Below the pieces are notes generated by a model. That model was not told the origin of the DNA, did no database searches, and was given only the letters and a program-made list of their open reading frames with translations. From NCBI RefSeq assembly GCF_021249345.1, contig NZ_CP089588.1, forward strand, positions 2,604,001 through 2,668,000: a stretch of DNA of 64,000 nt. Reading direction: 5' to 3'. Source of the stretch: Halobacterium wangiae (GTDB lineage Archaea; Halobacteriota; Halobacteria; Halobacteriales; Halobacteriaceae). The position numbers and the translations under genes were made by a program. Shown here one piece after another: positions 23,690-33,480 of this stretch (its first letter is position 1; each line of letters opens with the position of its first letter).

Positions 23690-25147
23690 TCAGTCGTCGG
23701 CCGCGGCGTCCGGCCGATAACTCCGGCTGATGGCCTTCCACTTCCCGGTCGCGAAGCGGTAGTAGTTGACCGCCGCGGGCACCCCGGACTCCGCGAAGAA
23801 CGAGAGGTAGATGCCGAGGATGCCCAGCTGGGTCGTCGCGCCGAGGTAGACCAGCGGGATGGCGAGGCCGAACATGCCGAGGACGCGTCCGTAGAACGGC
23901 CACCGCGTGTCGCCCGTGGCGTCCAGCGCCCCAGCCGAGGCAGCGTTGACGCCCTGGGGGATCACCGCCGCGGCCGCCGCGTACACCATCCCGACCGCTA
24001 TCGGCACGCTCGGGTCACTCGGGGACTCGACGAACAGGACCACGATGTCGCGGGCGAACACCGCGACGACGCCCGCGAACAGCACGTACGTCGCGACCGA
24101 GAACAACACGATCTCGCGGCCGTAGGAGGCCGCCGTCGTCTCGTCGTTCTGGCCGAGTTCCTGGCCGACGAGACTGGACGCCGCGAGGCCGAACCCCCAG
24201 CCGGGGGTGTTCATGATGCCGAGGATGCGCCGCGTCACGATGTACGCCGCGACGACCGGCGACCCGAACAGGCCGACGAACGCCAGCAGCGGGAACCGCG
24301 CGGCCGTCCAGACGGAGTTCCGCCCGACGACCGGGAGCCCGATCTCCACGACGTCGCGGCAGGTCTCCCAGTGCCAGTAGCTCCCGACCGGTGAGACGGT
24401 GACCGGGAACGCGCCGACGCCGGGGAGACGGCCCCGGGTCAGGCCGACGGCGAACGCGGCGACGACGACCACGTTGCTCACGACCGTCCCGAGCGCTGCG
24501 CCGACGACGCCCATGTCGAGGCCGAAGATGAACACGGCGTTCAGGCCGACGTTCACCACCGCGCCGCTCCCGCGGAGCACCATCGCCGTCCACGAGTCGT
24601 CGGCGCCGATGAGCGCCCGACTGCCGATGAGGTTCAGCCCGGCGAACGGCACGCCGAACGCGAGCACGCGGAGGTAGTCCGCGCCGTACCGGACGGCGAC
24701 GGGGTCGTCGGTCAGCAGCGAGATGAGCGAGACGGGGTAGAGGTAGAAGATCGCGGCGACGGGCACCGTCACCGCGACGACGAGCGCCACGCTCGACCGG
24801 ATGGCCTGCCCGAGTTCGCCGAACGCCTCGGCGCCGAAGCGCTGGGAGACGAGCGCGATGGTGCCGGCCGCGAGGCCGCCGCCGATACTGAACGCGGCGC
24901 CCCAGTACGGCCCGGCGAACCCGACGCCTGCGATGGCGGTGCTCCCGAGCGCGACGCCGACCATCGCCACGTCTGCGGCGCTCTTCGACATCCGGGCGAC
25001 CCCGGTGACGATGCGCGGCCACGCGAGTTCGGACGTCCGACGCGCCCGGTGCTCGGAGATGAGCCCCATCCTCGCGAGTGCGAGACCGATGGCGCGGAGG
25101 AGTCGACTGAACGGGTTCGGGACCACGAGTACCCGTGGCTCGGGCAC
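23690..25147 (-). CDS. MATE-family efflux transporter
   Basis: The 485-residue protein has about twelve membrane helices in two related halves, the pattern of the MATE (NorM/DinF) family. Useful landmarks are MVGVALGSTAIAGVGFAG in the first helix pair, GLAAGTIALVSQRFGA, and PGWGFGLAASSLVGQELGQ at the matching place in the second half. These proteins export drugs or metabolites using sodium or proton gradients. The start is a GTG at 25147. The first 45 residues are polar and basic and could be shorter if a later start is used. No neighbour shows the substrate. Confidence 0.88.
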   Translation of the reverse strand: MPEPRVLVVPNPFSRLLRAIGLALARMGLISEHRARRTSELAWPRIVTGVARMSKSAADVAMVGVALGSTAIAGVGFAGPYWGAAFSIGGGLAAGTIALVSQRFGAEAFGELGQAIRSSVALVVAVTVPVAAIFYLYPVSLISLLTDDPVAVRYGADYLRVLAFGVPFAGLNLIGSRALIGADDSWTAMVLRGSGAVVNVGLNAVFIFGLDMGVVGAALGTVVSNVVVVAAFAVGLTRGRLPGVGAFPVTVSPVGSYWHWETCRDVVEIGLPVVGRNSVWTAARFPLLAFVGLFGSPVVAAYIVTRRILGIMNTPGWGFGLAASSLVGQELGQNDETTAASYGREIVLFSVATYVLFAGVVAVFARDIVVLFVESPSDPSVPIAVGMVYAAAAAVIPQGVNAASAGALDATGDTRWPFYGRVLGMFGLAIPLVYLGATTQLGILGIYLSFFAESGVPAAVNYYRFATGKWKAISRSYRPDAAADD

Positions 25148-25244
25148 CGACCGGGAAAGGCGTATGGAATCCGGTCGGTGCTTCGGGGTAGCTAGTCGCC
25201 GCCAGAACGACTCCCGATACAGCCGCGAGTCCCCGTCACGGGCC

Positions 25245-26480
25245 TCAGCCAGCCGTACTCACGCGGTCGGCGGCGGCGACGGCGACCGCGCCCACGACCG
25301 CGAGGGCGCCCGCTGCGACGAACACGGGGTCGTAGGTCGCGAAGGCCTCGTACCCGACGCCCGCGAGGTACGGCGCGAGGATCCCACTGAAGGCGAAGGC
25401 GACGGAGATCAGCCCGAACACGGCGTTGATGTTCGCGCGGCCGAACAGGTCAGCCGTGAGGGGTGCGAGCAGTGCCCCGTTGCCGCCGTAGGTGAGCCCG
25501 TACACCGCGGCGAACGCCCAGAGCTCGAGGGGTGTCCCCACGCCCGCCAGCGCGACGGTGGAGACGCCCATCGCGGCCGAGCACGCGACGAACACGCGGA
25601 TCCGGCCGAGGCGGTCGCCGAAGAAGCCGATGGCGACGCGGCCGGCCGCGCTCGCCGCGCCGAGCACCGCGAGCGCCGTCGCCCCCGTCTCCCGCGTCAT
25701 CCCGAGGTCCGTCCCGTAGACGACGAGGTTGACGAGCACGACGTATAGCGTCCCGTAGATGGCTGCCCACCCGACGAACGTGAGCGCGAACGTCGGCGTC
25801 CGGGCGACCGCACCGACCTCGGAGAGCTGGTCGCGCCACGCCGAGTCGCCCGCGCGCTCGACGCCGTTCGGGAACTCCGCCGCAGGCGCCTCACCGGCAC
25901 CTGGTTCCCCCCGGACGAGCGCCGTCGCGGCGGCGAGGACGACGGCGACGCCGGCCGCGAGTGCGACGAGAGCGTCCCGCCAGCCGACACGCGCGACGAG
26001 CTCCGTCGCGACTGGCGAGACGACGAGCATCCCGAAGCCGAGGCCGGCCGAGGCGAGTCCGCTGGCGAGGCCGACACGGCGGTCGAACCAGCGAGCGGGC
26101 GTCGCGTACGCGACGACGTAGACGACGCTCAGTCCCGCACCGGTGACGACGCCGTACCCCGCGACGAACTGGGGGAGCGTGGACGCACGACTGGTCGCGA
26201 CCAGCCCGCCACAGAGGACGACGGTGCCGGCGGCGAGCATGCGGCGGGTGCCGTAGCGGTCCACGAGCGCACCGATGCCGACGGCGCCGACGTACAGTGC
26301 CACCGTCTGGACGCCGAAGGCGGTGGACGTGGTGCTACGCGGTGCGCCGAACGCTTCGAGGACTGGCTCGAAGAACACGCCGAAGGAGTACGAGAGACCG
26401 AAGACGACGAACGACCCGAGGAAGCAGCCGGTGACGACGACCCAGCCAGCGTACACGTCCGGGCGACGGTTCCATCGCAT
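25245..26480 (-). CDS. MFS transporter, monocarboxylate/OFA-like
   Basis: The 411-residue product has twelve predicted helices. YAGWVVVTGCFLGSFVVFGL in helix one, the loop DRYGTRRML between helices two and three, and the second-half loop DRLGRIRVF are typical of the oxalate/formate and monocarboxylate branch of the MFS. The central loop (about 195-225) is acidic. The start is the ATG at 26480. The gene is divergent from the AtoE-type transporter with 213 bases between. Organic acids are the likely class of substrate, which is inference from family only. Confidence 0.85.
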   Translation of the reverse strand: MRWNRRPDVYAGWVVVTGCFLGSFVVFGLSYSFGVFFEPVLEAFGAPRSTTSTAFGVQTVALYVGAVGIGALVDRYGTRRMLAAGTVVLCGGLVATSRASTLPQFVAGYGVVTGAGLSVVYVVAYATPARWFDRRVGLASGLASAGLGFGMLVVSPVATELVARVGWRDALVALAAGVAVVLAAATALVRGEPGAGEAPAAEFPNGVERAGDSAWRDQLSEVGAVARTPTFALTFVGWAAIYGTLYVVLVNLVVYGTDLGMTRETGATALAVLGAASAAGRVAIGFFGDRLGRIRVFVACSAAMGVSTVALAGVGTPLELWAFAAVYGLTYGGNGALLAPLTADLFGRANINAVFGLISVAFAFSGILAPYLAGVGYEAFATYDPVFVAAGALAVVGAVAVAAADRVSTAG

Positions 26481-26663
26481 CGGCGCCGGCTACGCGGTGG
26501 GGGGATGAAAGAATCTGGGGTCCGGCCCAAAGCATCTGCCGGGGAACGACGGTGCGACGAATCTGGACGAACGTTCAAGTTGGCCGGACGCCTGGTCAGT
26601 TTCGCTCTCGTTTCGCCAGCAGGTGTCAGCGAATTACGAGAGTATGTGACTTCTACCCAAGCA

Positions 26664-26670
26664 TTTATCA
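26664..26670 (+). promoter_or_regulatory. TATA box of the AtoE-type transporter gene
   Basis: The element tttatca is centred 27 bases before the ATG at 26694 and rejects the much longer open frame that begins at 26505. Confidence 0.65.
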
Positions 26671-26693
26671 CATATTGGTATAGTGTGCGCCCT

Positions 26694-28121
26694 ATGGCAA
26701 CATCCCGCAGTCGTGTACAGGCATTCGGAAATCGCATGGCCAACTGGTCCGAGAAGTGGGTACCGAACCCGTTCCTCTTCGCGGTGCTGCTCACTATCAT
26801 CGCCTACATCGCGGCGAACCTCGCGACCCCCGACGGGCCCGTCGAGAACGTCCGGAACTGGTACGGCGGCTTCTGGACGCTGCTCACGTTCGCGATGCAG
26901 ATGGTGCTCATCCTCGTGACGGGGTACGCGGTCGCCGACTCCGACTTCGTCAGCAACTACCTCGACCGTCTCGCGTCGTGGCCGGACAACAACGCGCAGG
27001 CGGCGGCAGCGACCGGCGTCGTCGGCATGATCGGCGGCTACTTCCACTGGGGCGTCGGCCTCATCGTGGGCGCCATCTTCGCCATCTTCGTGGCTCGCGC
27101 AGGCCACAAGCGCGGGAAGACGTTCCACTACCCGCTACTCGCAGCCGCGGGCTACACGAGCCAGGTCATCTGGCACGTCGGCCCGTCCTCGAGCGCCGGG
27201 CTGCTGTCCGCGACCGACGACCACCCGTTCATCGACACTATCGGCGTCGTTCCGCTCTCGGAGTCCGTGTTCACCATCTACGCGTTCGGACTCGCAGTCA
27301 TGGTGCTCATCACGGTGACGATCACGCTGTACTACCTCGCGCCCGACGAGGAGAACGCCACCGGCATCGAGGAGTACGCTCCGAGCCTCATCGACGAGAC
27401 GGAGGGTGACGCACTCTCCGAGTCGACCGACCCAGAGCCGCAGGCCGACGGTGGCACGACCGAGGTCGACCCCATCGACCAGGTCACCCCCGCGGACCGC
27501 ATCAACGACAGCCGCATCATCGCGTACCTCATCGGGTTCGGGATGCTCGTCTACATCGTCGACTACCTCGCGCAGGTCGGCACCATCGGCGAGGCGCTCG
27601 ACCTCAACCTCTTCAACTTCATCTTCATCGCGCTCGGCTTGTTCCTCCACAAGACGCCGTCGGCGTACATGGAAGCAATCCGGGACGCGACCGAGGGAGC
27701 CGCCGGGATCATCCTGCAGTTCCCGTTCTACGCCGGCATCCTCGGCATCATCAGTGGCTCCGGTCTCTCCAACCTCATCGCCGAGGCGCTCCTCGACGTG
27801 GCGACCCCGGCGACGTTCCCCGTCATCGCGTGGCTGCTCGGCGGCGTGATGAACCTCTTCGTCCCGAGCGGCGGCGGCGAGTGGGGCATCATCGGCGGCA
27901 TCATCGGCGGCGCTGCCATCGAACTCGGCGTCGCACCCGGGAAGGCCATCATCGCCTACGGCACCGGCGACATGTGGACGAACATGTTCCAGCCGTTCTG
28001 GGCGATTCCGCTGCTCGGCCTGACGAAGGTGCGGGCTCGCGACATCCTCGGGTACACCATGGTCATCCTGCTCGTGCTCACGCCCGTGTTCGCGGTCGGC
28101 CTGTACTTCCTGCCGTACTGA
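26694..28121 (+). CDS. short-chain fatty acid transporter, AtoE family
   Basis: The 475-residue protein matches the AtoE/TIGR00366 family: a start region WSEKWVPNPFLFAVLLT, then FHWGVGLIVGAIFA, and AAAGYTSQVIWHVGPSSSAG. The second half has PSGGGEWGIIGGIIGG and GDMWTNMFQPFWAIPLLGL. It has about ten to eleven helices, with one long acidic cytoplasmic loop (about 218-265) rich in Glu, Asp and Pro that looks like a haloarchaeal insertion. Family members take up short-chain fatty acids such as butyrate or acetoacetate. It has its own leaderless promoter; the MFS gene is divergent and an amidase gene follows after 73 bases. Confidence 0.9.
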   Translation: MATSRSRVQAFGNRMANWSEKWVPNPFLFAVLLTIIAYIAANLATPDGPVENVRNWYGGFWTLLTFAMQMVLILVTGYAVADSDFVSNYLDRLASWPDNNAQAAAATGVVGMIGGYFHWGVGLIVGAIFAIFVARAGHKRGKTFHYPLLAAAGYTSQVIWHVGPSSSAGLLSATDDHPFIDTIGVVPLSESVFTIYAFGLAVMVLITVTITLYYLAPDEENATGIEEYAPSLIDETEGDALSESTDPEPQADGGTTEVDPIDQVTPADRINDSRIIAYLIGFGMLVYIVDYLAQVGTIGEALDLNLFNFIFIALGLFLHKTPSAYMEAIRDATEGAAGIILQFPFYAGILGIISGSGLSNLIAEALLDVATPATFPVIAWLLGGVMNLFVPSGGGEWGIIGGIIGGAAIELGVAPGKAIIAYGTGDMWTNMFQPFWAIPLLGLTKVRARDILGYTMVILLVLTPVFAVGLYFLPY

Positions 28122-28194
28122 CGGTCCCTCCGTTCCCCGTCCGTGGGTTCACCGACCCACGAACTGAAACTCCTCCGCTGCCTCTCGATACACC

Positions 28195-29487
28195 ATGACA
28201 GTCCACACCAACCCGCTCGCAGACGCCATCGCCGACCTGCACGAGGGTCGAACGACGCCGACGGAGTACGCCGAATCGTCGCTCGACCGACTCGAGGCCG
28301 CCGAGGACGACGTCCACGCGTTCCTCCCGGAGGAGGGGCGGCGCGACCGCGTCCTCGGTGCGGCGGAGTCGCTCGAAGACGAGTACGTCGACGGCGACCG
28401 ACCACCGCTGTACGGGGTCCCGGTCGGCGTGAAGGACATCTATCACGTCGACGGCTTCGAGACGCACGCCGGGTCGTCGGTGCCGCCCGAGGCCCTCGCC
28501 GGCCCGCAGTCCGACGTCGTCACCGCCCTCTTGGACGCCGGCGCGCTCGTCCTCGGGAAGACGGTCACCGCCGAGTTCGCCTACTTCGAACCCGGGCCGA
28601 CCCGGAACCCCCACGACCTCGGGCACACGCCGGGCGGGTCGTCCTCGGGGAGCGCGGCCGCCGTCGCCGCGGGCGTGACGCCGCTGGCGGTCGGCACACA
28701 GACGTACGGCTCCATCGTCCGGCCGGCTGCGTTCTGCGGCATCGTCGGCGTGAAACCGACCTACGACCGCGTTCCGATGTCCGGCATATTCCCCGTCTCG
28801 GAGTCTGCCGACCACGCCGGCTACTTCACGCAGGACGTCGCGGGTGCGCGTCACGCGGCGCCCGTGTTCTACGACGAGTTCGAGGACGTTTCCCCGGACG
28901 AGAAGCCAGTACTGGGCGTCCCGGACGACGCGTACCTCTCGCAGGCCGACGACGAGACGCTGGCGCACTTCGAGGCGCGTCTGGAGGACCTGCGAGACGC
29001 CGGTTACGAGGTCCGACGGACGGACGCGCTGGCGGACATCGCGTCCGTCAACGAGCGCCACGACGACATGGTCGCCGGGGAGGCAGCCCTCGCACACGAC
29101 GAACTGTACGCCGACTACGGCGACCAGTACGCCGACAGCACCGCCGGACTACTGGCCGACGGCCGCGACGTCTCCGTCGGACGGCTGGTGGACTGCCGGA
29201 ACGGCCGCCGGGCGCTCCGGGACCGCCTCGCGGAGGCGATGGACGAGACGGGCGTCGACGCCTGGGTCGCACCGTCGGCGCCGGGGCCGGCCCCGGAGGG
29301 AATCGACTCGACTGGCGACCCCGTGATGGACGTGCCGTGGACGCACGCCTGCGTTCCGGTGGTCGGGCTGCCGGCCGGCGAGCTAGACGACCTGCCGGTC
29401 GGCATCCAGTTCGCCGGTCGGTTCGGCGACGACGAACGACTGCTGGCGTGGTGTGCGGACCTCGCAGACGTGCTGGGTGACGGCTGA
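28195..29487 (+). CDS. amidase-signature family hydrolase
   Basis: The 430-residue enzyme has the Ser-cisSer-Lys triad: Lys80 (GVKDIYHV), cis-Ser149 in the GGSSSGSAAAV loop, and nucleophile Ser173 in GTQTYGSIVRPAAFCG. The spacing of 24 residues between the two serines is that of the family. The GTQT form of the nucleophile loop occurs in many amidases and is not a defect. It is not the GatA subunit: neighbours are unrelated and the C-terminus is short. The substrate amide is unknown. It may share the transcript of the fatty acid transporter. Confidence 0.87.
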   Translation: MTVHTNPLADAIADLHEGRTTPTEYAESSLDRLEAAEDDVHAFLPEEGRRDRVLGAAESLEDEYVDGDRPPLYGVPVGVKDIYHVDGFETHAGSSVPPEALAGPQSDVVTALLDAGALVLGKTVTAEFAYFEPGPTRNPHDLGHTPGGSSSGSAAAVAAGVTPLAVGTQTYGSIVRPAAFCGIVGVKPTYDRVPMSGIFPVSESADHAGYFTQDVAGARHAAPVFYDEFEDVSPDEKPVLGVPDDAYLSQADDETLAHFEARLEDLRDAGYEVRRTDALADIASVNERHDDMVAGEAALAHDELYADYGDQYADSTAGLLADGRDVSVGRLVDCRNGRRALRDRLAEAMDETGVDAWVAPSAPGPAPEGIDSTGDPVMDVPWTHACVPVVGLPAGELDDLPVGIQFAGRFGDDERLLAWCADLADVLGDG

Positions 29488-29540
29488 ACTCCTGGTCGTC
29501 GGTTCGTCCGCAGAGAAGCGCGTCGAGAAATCCGGCTTCG

Positions 29541-30266
29541 TCAGGACTCGCCGAGAACGCCGCCGATGGCGCCGAGCACGATCGGGTAGCCGACGCCCGC
29601 GACGATGACGGACTCGATGAACTTCGGAGCGATGGACATCGAGACTGACTCGCCGAACATCGTCGTGGTCAGCGCCCACTTCGAGAGGAACGCGACGGCG
29701 ACGGCGCAGACGAGGTAGCCGGCGACGACAGTCGCCCCGGCTCTCGCACCGCTGACGTTCGGGCGCTGGGCTGTCCGCGTCGCTACCCAGTACCCCGCAG
29801 CGACCAGCGCCAGGACCGGGACGGCGAGCATCCACTGCTCCTCGAGCGCCCCTGCGGTCAGTGTCTCGGACATGGTCCGCGACCCGGAGGACCCGGTGAT
29901 CTCGATGGTGACGTGGTGCATCGCCATGAACACCCAGCCGACGGCCTGCCACGGTTCGGGTGCCGACGAGAGCTGCGACGACAGGCTCCCCACGGCGTCG
30001 AGCGCCTCTCCCGACTTCCTCACGTACGTGAACAGGTAGCCGACGGCGAAGGCGCCGACGCCGGCGACGAACCCCAGTCGCAACGGGCCGTCCCCGGTCG
30101 CCTGACGACCCGGTGGGGCCGTGGTCCGGTGGGTCTGCCCGTTTGGGTCTGCTCCGCTCGCTGTTCCCCTCCCGTCTGTCGCGTCTGCCTCCAGCGAATC
30201 ACCGCAGGACTGGCAGAACGCGTTGCTCGCGTCGACGTCGGCTCCACAGCTCGAACAGTACGGCAT
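29541..30266 (-). CDS. membrane protein with N-terminal zinc ribbon
   Basis: The first 30 of 241 residues form a double zinc knuckle: CSSCG at residues 4-8 and CQSCG at 18-22. A Thr/Gly-rich linker (about 28-62) follows, then about five hydrophobic segments. The loop between helices two and three is serine-rich and polar. This layout is common among haloarchaeal membrane proteins of unknown role. The start is the ATG at 30266, with a TATA box about 30 bases upstream. It converges with the amidase gene. Confidence 0.7.
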   Translation of the reverse strand: MPYCSSCGADVDASNAFCQSCGDSLEADATDGRGTASGADPNGQTHRTTAPPGRQATGDGPLRLGFVAGVGAFAVGYLFTYVRKSGEALDAVGSLSSQLSSAPEPWQAVGWVFMAMHHVTIEITGSSGSRTMSETLTAGALEEQWMLAVPVLALVAAGYWVATRTAQRPNVSGARAGATVVAGYLVCAVAVAFLSKWALTTTMFGESVSMSIAPKFIESVIVAGVGYPIVLGAIGGVLGES

Positions 30267-30292
30267 ACAGTCACCAACACGACACTACCCGG

Positions 30293-30300
30293 TTATAAAA
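30293..30300 (-). promoter_or_regulatory. TATA box of the zinc-ribbon membrane protein gene
   Basis: The minus strand reads TTTTATAA, centred 30 bases before the ATG at 30266. It is the most AT-rich run in this intergenic region. Confidence 0.55.
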
Positions 30301-30353
30301 TTTCGCACAGGTTAGATTGCGTGAACGTTAGTGGCCCCTGTGGAGCCGGTGTC

Positions 30354-31460
30354 TCACGTCCGCCAGCCGCGGTCCGTCCGGTTCAGGCGCTCGCAGCCGT
30401 CCTCCGTGACGACCACCAGGTCCTCGATGCGCACGCCGAACTCGCCGGGGCGGTAGACGCCGGGTTCGACGGAGAACACCATCCCGGTCTCCAGTTCGCG
30501 GTCGCTCCCCGCGACGATGTAGGGTTCCTCGTGGACCTCGAGACCGGCGCCGTGCCCGGTGCGGTGGACGAACTCGTCGCCGTAGCCCGCAGCCTCGATG
30601 ACCTCGCGGGCCGCCGCGTCCACCGCGCCGGCCGTCACGCCCGGTTCCACGGCGTCGACGGCGGCCTGCTGTGCCTCGCGGACGACGTCGTGGACCGACT
30701 CGAACTCGGCCGGCGGGTCGCCCGCCGGGACTACCGTCCGCGTCTGGTCGCTGGGGTAGCCGTCGACGCGCGTCCCGAAGTCGAAGACGACGGGGTCGCC
30801 TCGCTGGACTTCGCGGTCCGAGTGGCGGTGGTGGGGTTTCGCGCCGTTCGGCCCGCTGCCCGCGATGGTGCCGAACGAGGGGCCGTCTCCGCCGTGGGCG
30901 ACGAGTCGCTCCTCGACGTACTCGACGAGGTCCGCCTCCGTCATCCCGACCGCGTCATCGCCGAGTTCCCCGACGTCCCGCATCGCCGCGTCGGCTACCT
31001 CGCCCGCGCGCCGGAGCGCGTCGAGTTCCGCGTCGTCCTTGCGCACGCGGAGCGGGCCCAGCACCTCGTCGGCGAGCCCCCACTCGGCGTCCGGGAGCGC
31101 CGCACGCAGGTCCTGCGTGAACCGTGCCCACATCGTCGGGTCCGCGAGCAGTTCGCCGGACGCCATCCCGAGGTCGGTGGCCGTCTCGGCGACCAGTTCC
31201 ACCGGGTCGTCGCCGTCCGCCCAGAGCCGCACGTCCTCGACCCAGCTCTCGTCCCGGATCTGGTCGCCGTACAGTTCGGGCGCGACGAACGCCGGGTCAC
31301 CCTCGCTGGGGACGAACAGGAACAGGTGTCGCTCGGAGGGCTCCTCGTGGAAGCCGCCGAGGTAGTAGAGGTTCGGACTCGGGAACAGCACGACGCCGGC
31401 CGCGCCGCGTTCGCGGAGCCGTCGTCGACAGCGTCGAGTGCGGTCCTCGAAGTTCTGCAT
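30354..31460 (-). CDS. M24-family metallopeptidase, Xaa-Pro dipeptidase-like
   Basis: The 368-residue protein has the creatinase-like N-terminal domain (1-135, with LFPSPNLYYLGGF) and the pita-bread catalytic domain. All metal ligands can be found: two aspartates in FDFGTRVDGYPSDQTRT, His in TGHGAGLEVHEEP, Glu in FSVEPGVY and Glu in GVRIEDLVVV. The enzyme should remove residues before proline from short peptides. I chose the ATG at 31460; the longer frame upstream covers only the end of the beta-helix gene in another frame. It probably follows that gene's transcript, with a gap of 25 bases. Confidence 0.9.
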   Translation of the reverse strand: MQNFEDRTRRCRRRLRERGAAGVVLFPSPNLYYLGGFHEEPSERHLFLFVPSEGDPAFVAPELYGDQIRDESWVEDVRLWADGDDPVELVAETATDLGMASGELLADPTMWARFTQDLRAALPDAEWGLADEVLGPLRVRKDDAELDALRRAGEVADAAMRDVGELGDDAVGMTEADLVEYVEERLVAHGGDGPSFGTIAGSGPNGAKPHHRHSDREVQRGDPVVFDFGTRVDGYPSDQTRTVVPAGDPPAEFESVHDVVREAQQAAVDAVEPGVTAGAVDAAAREVIEAAGYGDEFVHRTGHGAGLEVHEEPYIVAGSDRELETGMVFSVEPGVYRPGEFGVRIEDLVVVTEDGCERLNRTDRGWRT

Positions 31461-31485
31461 ACGTCCCCGAGGACGGCCGGCGCCC

Positions 31486-33282
31486 TTAACTCCCCGCCAC
31501 CGGGACCGTCGCCCCGCCCGCGGCCACGTGCGTGCCGACGAACAGCAGGCGGTACCAGACGTCGTTCGCGGGTATCGCGCCGGTAGCCACACCGTCGCTC
31601 TCGGTCTCCTGTCGGTCTGTCGCCGCCAGTTCCCCGGTGACGTCCTCGCCGGCGAACGTGAGTTCGTAGCCGGAGTCGACACCACTGAGGGTGAACTCGA
31701 CGATCTCGCCGGTGACGAGGAAGGCGTCGCCCGCGGCGTTCCCGGTCTCGCCGGTCACCGTCGCCGTGCCGTCGCCGTTCTCGCTGACGGTGTCCTCGCT
31801 GTCGGCCGAGACGCCGGCGGTGGCGTGTGGTTCGACGGTGCCGCCGACGACGAACTCGTACGTGAAGTCGGCGTCGTCGCGCAGCGAGCGGACGACGAAC
31901 GGCGCGTCGGCTCCGCTCACCCCAGTGTCGTTCCCGGACGACTGGCTCAGGGTCGACTCGGCGGCGACCAGTCGGCCGTCGTCGGTCACGGTCCCGGTGA
32001 GGGTGTTCGCCGTCTCGTCGACGGTCACGTCGTGGACGAGGGTCCACTCGGAGCCGTCGTACCGCCACAGTCTCGCGCTCGCCTCCTCGCCGTCGTAGTC
32101 GAAGGTCAGGGTGACCTCTCCCCTGACGTTCGAGAGTTCGACCCCGCGGTCGGCGGCCCGGGAGTTGGGCGGTCCCGACGAGAGGTTCGCGGTGTCGAAC
32201 GGTTCGAGGACGATCTGTTCGTCCCGGAAGGACAGCGAGGCGACCGTGTCGAGTCGCAGTTCGTCGGCACCGACGCCGCCGTCGGTGAGTTCGACCTCGG
32301 GACCGCCGTTGTCCCTGAACGTCACGTTCTGGAGGTACTCGCCGCTCGCACGAGCACCGAAGAGGCCGCGGTTAGCGTTCGACTCGACGACCACGTTACG
32401 GAGTTCGTTCCGGAAGCTGTCGGAGAACCTGACCCCCGGCCCGTCGTTGTTCGCCACGTAGGCGTCCACGAAGACGTTGTTCACCACGTCGGTCGAGAGG
32501 TAGATGCCGGCCGAGGCGTACCCCACCGGTCCGTTCCCGGTCGCGGTCACGTTCCTGAACGTGTTGTTCTCGACGTTCTGGTAGAGCCCGAAGCCGAGCT
32601 GGTCGTTGTCGCTGGCGGTGACGTTCCGAGCGGTGACGTCGCTGACCTCCCAGAAGCTGAAGCCGTCCCGGTTCTCGGTCGCGGTGACGTTCTCCACGCT
32701 ACCACCCTCTGCTTCCGTCATCCTGACGCCGGTCTGGGTGTTGTTGGTCGCGACGACGTCCAGGAGGTGCGCTTCCGTACCTATGCCCGCGATGTCGCCG
32801 ACGACGACGCCGCGCTCCCAGTCGGTGACCCGGAGGTCCTGGACCGTCACCGAGGAGAGCGTCTGGTTCCGCTCGACCGGGGCGCCGGGCGTCTCGCTGT
32901 AGACGAGGACGCCGACGCTGTCGTTCGTCCGGTTCCCGGCGACCGTGTGGTTGTTCCCGTCGAGGACGACGTCGCTCGCCCGGACGTGGATGCAGACCTC
33001 CGCCGACTGGCTACTGACGTCACTGCTCAATTCGTAGCGCCCGGGCTCCGTGATGGTCGTACAGGAGTCGATCTGCTTGGACTCCTGTCGCGACTCGTCC
33101 CCGGTTTCCGGGGCTGGCGACGGACCGGCCACGGCGCCATCGGTCGCCGTCGCCCGGTTCGCCGGCGTCGTCGGGGTCGCCACGGCGACTGTTACGGGTG
33201 AGGTGACGACGATGGCCGCGACGAGCACGACGAGAACTCGGAGCAGTACTCTCCGCACTCCGTCCGGCCGACTGTTCGACAT
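31486..33282 (-). CDS. exported NosD-like right-handed beta-helix surface protein
   Basis: The 598-residue protein starts with a basic n-region and a hydrophobic signal (about 8-33). Residues 60-110 hold the entry motif of NosD-type proteins (CTTITEPGRYELSSDV, then VVLDGNNHTVAG). Residues 115-330 form beta-helix coils seen as recurrent N-x-T, VRV and G-V units: TATENRDGFSF, TASDNDQLGFGLYQN, TATGNGPVGYASAGIYL. The rest is an acidic Thr/Ser/Gly-rich region with beta-sandwich character and no clear family. Many N-x-T/S sites suggest N-glycosylation. I chose the ATG at 33282, directly before the signal. A carbohydrate-binding or surface-layer role is inference. Confidence 0.8.
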   Translation of the reverse strand: MSNSRPDGVRRVLLRVLVVLVAAIVVTSPVTVAVATPTTPANRATATDGAVAGPSPAPETGDESRQESKQIDSCTTITEPGRYELSSDVSSQSAEVCIHVRASDVVLDGNNHTVAGNRTNDSVGVLVYSETPGAPVERNQTLSSVTVQDLRVTDWERGVVVGDIAGIGTEAHLLDVVATNNTQTGVRMTEAEGGSVENVTATENRDGFSFWEVSDVTARNVTASDNDQLGFGLYQNVENNTFRNVTATGNGPVGYASAGIYLSTDVVNNVFVDAYVANNDGPGVRFSDSFRNELRNVVVESNANRGLFGARASGEYLQNVTFRDNGGPEVELTDGGVGADELRLDTVASLSFRDEQIVLEPFDTANLSSGPPNSRAADRGVELSNVRGEVTLTFDYDGEEASARLWRYDGSEWTLVHDVTVDETANTLTGTVTDDGRLVAAESTLSQSSGNDTGVSGADAPFVVRSLRDDADFTYEFVVGGTVEPHATAGVSADSEDTVSENGDGTATVTGETGNAAGDAFLVTGEIVEFTLSGVDSGYELTFAGEDVTGELAATDRQETESDGVATGAIPANDVWYRLLFVGTHVAAGGATVPVAGS

Positions 33283-33480
33283 ACGACGGGTATCGGCTCG
33301 CACGTAAGTCGCAATTGTGGCCGAGTCGTGCCACGAAGCCCCCCAGGAGACCACCGGTAGTGGCCAGCTGGTTACACCCCGGTGGCAGAGTGCCAGCACT
33401 AGTCCGGACGAGTGCGGCGATTTCTAGCGATCTCTGGCCGGGGCCGGAACGTTCTACTACCCCGGCCGCCACCGTCGGGT

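Noticed and set aside
28690-28730. Odd nucleophile loop GTQTYGS in the amidase
   Set aside because: GTQT forms are common in one branch of the amidase-signature family, and serine, cis-serine and lysine are all present.
31438-33201. Long plus-strand frame (587 codons) opposite the beta-helix gene
   Set aside because: Rich in Val, Arg, Gly and Asp without motifs, as expected from the antisense of a secreted acidic protein. The minus strand has a signal peptide and a family match.
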